The position numbers were made by a program, and so were the translations under genes. From Desulfobacteraceae bacterium (GTDB lineage Bacteria > Desulfobacterota > Desulfobacteria > Desulfobacterales > UBA11574): a stretch of 7,231 bases of DNA. Below the pieces are notes generated by a model. The model saw only the letters and a list, made by a program, of their open reading frames with translations, had not been told where the DNA came from and did not search any database. Positions 7,058-7,231 of this stretch are shown here, in pieces. Where the stretch lies: positions 1 through 7,231 of the forward strand of contig DNGT01000142.1 in assembly GCA_003486165.1 (NCBI GenBank), in the 5' to 3' direction. Numbering within the stretch: position 1 is the stretch's first letter; each line of letters starts with the position of its first letter.

Positions 7058-7231
7058 GCATGGTCAAAGCCATCGTTCTTACCGGATACGGCCTGAATTG
7101 CGATCATGAGACGGCGTATGCTCTGGAACTTGCCGGTGCTGTTGCACATCGTCTCCATATCAATACTCTTATTCAAGGCGCCGTCGACTTAACGGATTTC
7201 CAGATCATGGTATTTGGAGGGGGATTCAGCT
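7054..7231 (+). CDS. purQ: FGAM synthase glutaminase subunit PurQ, N-terminal part (partial)
   Basis: The frame is open from the ATG at 7054 to the window edge, giving 59 full codons. PurQ is a class I glutamine amidotransferase that releases ammonia from glutamine and channels it to PurL. The visible part starts with a beta strand, then GYGLNCDHET, which fits the G-x-NCD motif near the PurQ N-terminus. AYALELAGA follows, matching the usual A-x-ELAGA helix, and then VFGGGFS, matching the (P)GGFS loop that helps form the oxyanion hole. The nucleophilic cysteine and the His/Glu pair would lie further on and are not seen. The start overlaps the purL stop by ATGA behind a good GGAGA, so coupled translation and matched amounts of the two subunits are expected. 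The T-G-Y-G opening differs from the LPGSNCD form of many PurQ proteins. Adjacent position plus motifs make the call firm. Confidence 0.93.
   Translation, partial: MSMVKAIVLTGYGLNCDHETAYALELAGAVAHRLHINTLIQGAVDLTDFQIMVFGGGFS

Noticed and set aside
1..7231. A defence system, mobile element or other undescribed system
   Set aside because: Every long frame is a recognised housekeeping gene in one orientation with tight spacing. No transposase, integrase, terminal repeats or spacer arrays are visible.

Overview
The window looks like ordinary chromosomal DNA of a Gram-negative bacterium. My best guess is a member of the Desulfobacterota (former Deltaproteobacteria, Desulfobacterales-like). This is inferred from gene content and protein style and has not been tested by any search. 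All genes lie on the + strand and are packed tightly. There are no mobile elements, CRISPR arrays, tRNAs or rRNAs.

Layout: the last 18 codons of frr (ribosome recycling factor) occupy the left edge and overlap the start of uppS (undecaprenyl diphosphate synthase). A gap of about 93 bp with a candidate promoter leads to cdsA (phosphatidate cytidylyltransferase), which overlaps dxr (DXP reductoisomerase) by ATGA. A 134-bp gap follows, holding an imperfect hairpin, a perfect TTGACA box and a purine-rich AATAGAG repeat tract. Next is rseP (site-2 intramembrane metalloprotease), whose stop overlaps by one base the start of a 998-codon PurS-PurL fusion gene. That gene overlaps by ATGA the start of purQ, which runs off the right edge.

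The first block, frr-uppS-cdsA-dxr-rseP, is the widely conserved envelope and isoprenoid cluster. Dxr makes MEP for isoprenoid precursors, UppS makes the C55 lipid carrier for peptidoglycan and other polymers, CdsA makes CDP-diacylglycerol for phospholipids, and RseP cleaves membrane proteins. The second block, purSL-purQ, encodes FGAM synthase, step 4 of de novo purine synthesis. It is joined to rseP with no space, so it probably shares transcription and perhaps translation with it.

I see no undescribed system here. The most interesting object is the purine enzyme. Its N-terminus shows two PurS-like repeats in tandem, fused to the PurL synthase core, while the glutaminase PurQ remains a separate gene. 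This is an architecture between the three-subunit and the single-chain forms of FGAM synthase. Two non-coding points also deserve a look: the hairpin plus repeat region before rseP, and the ambiguous uppS start inside frr.
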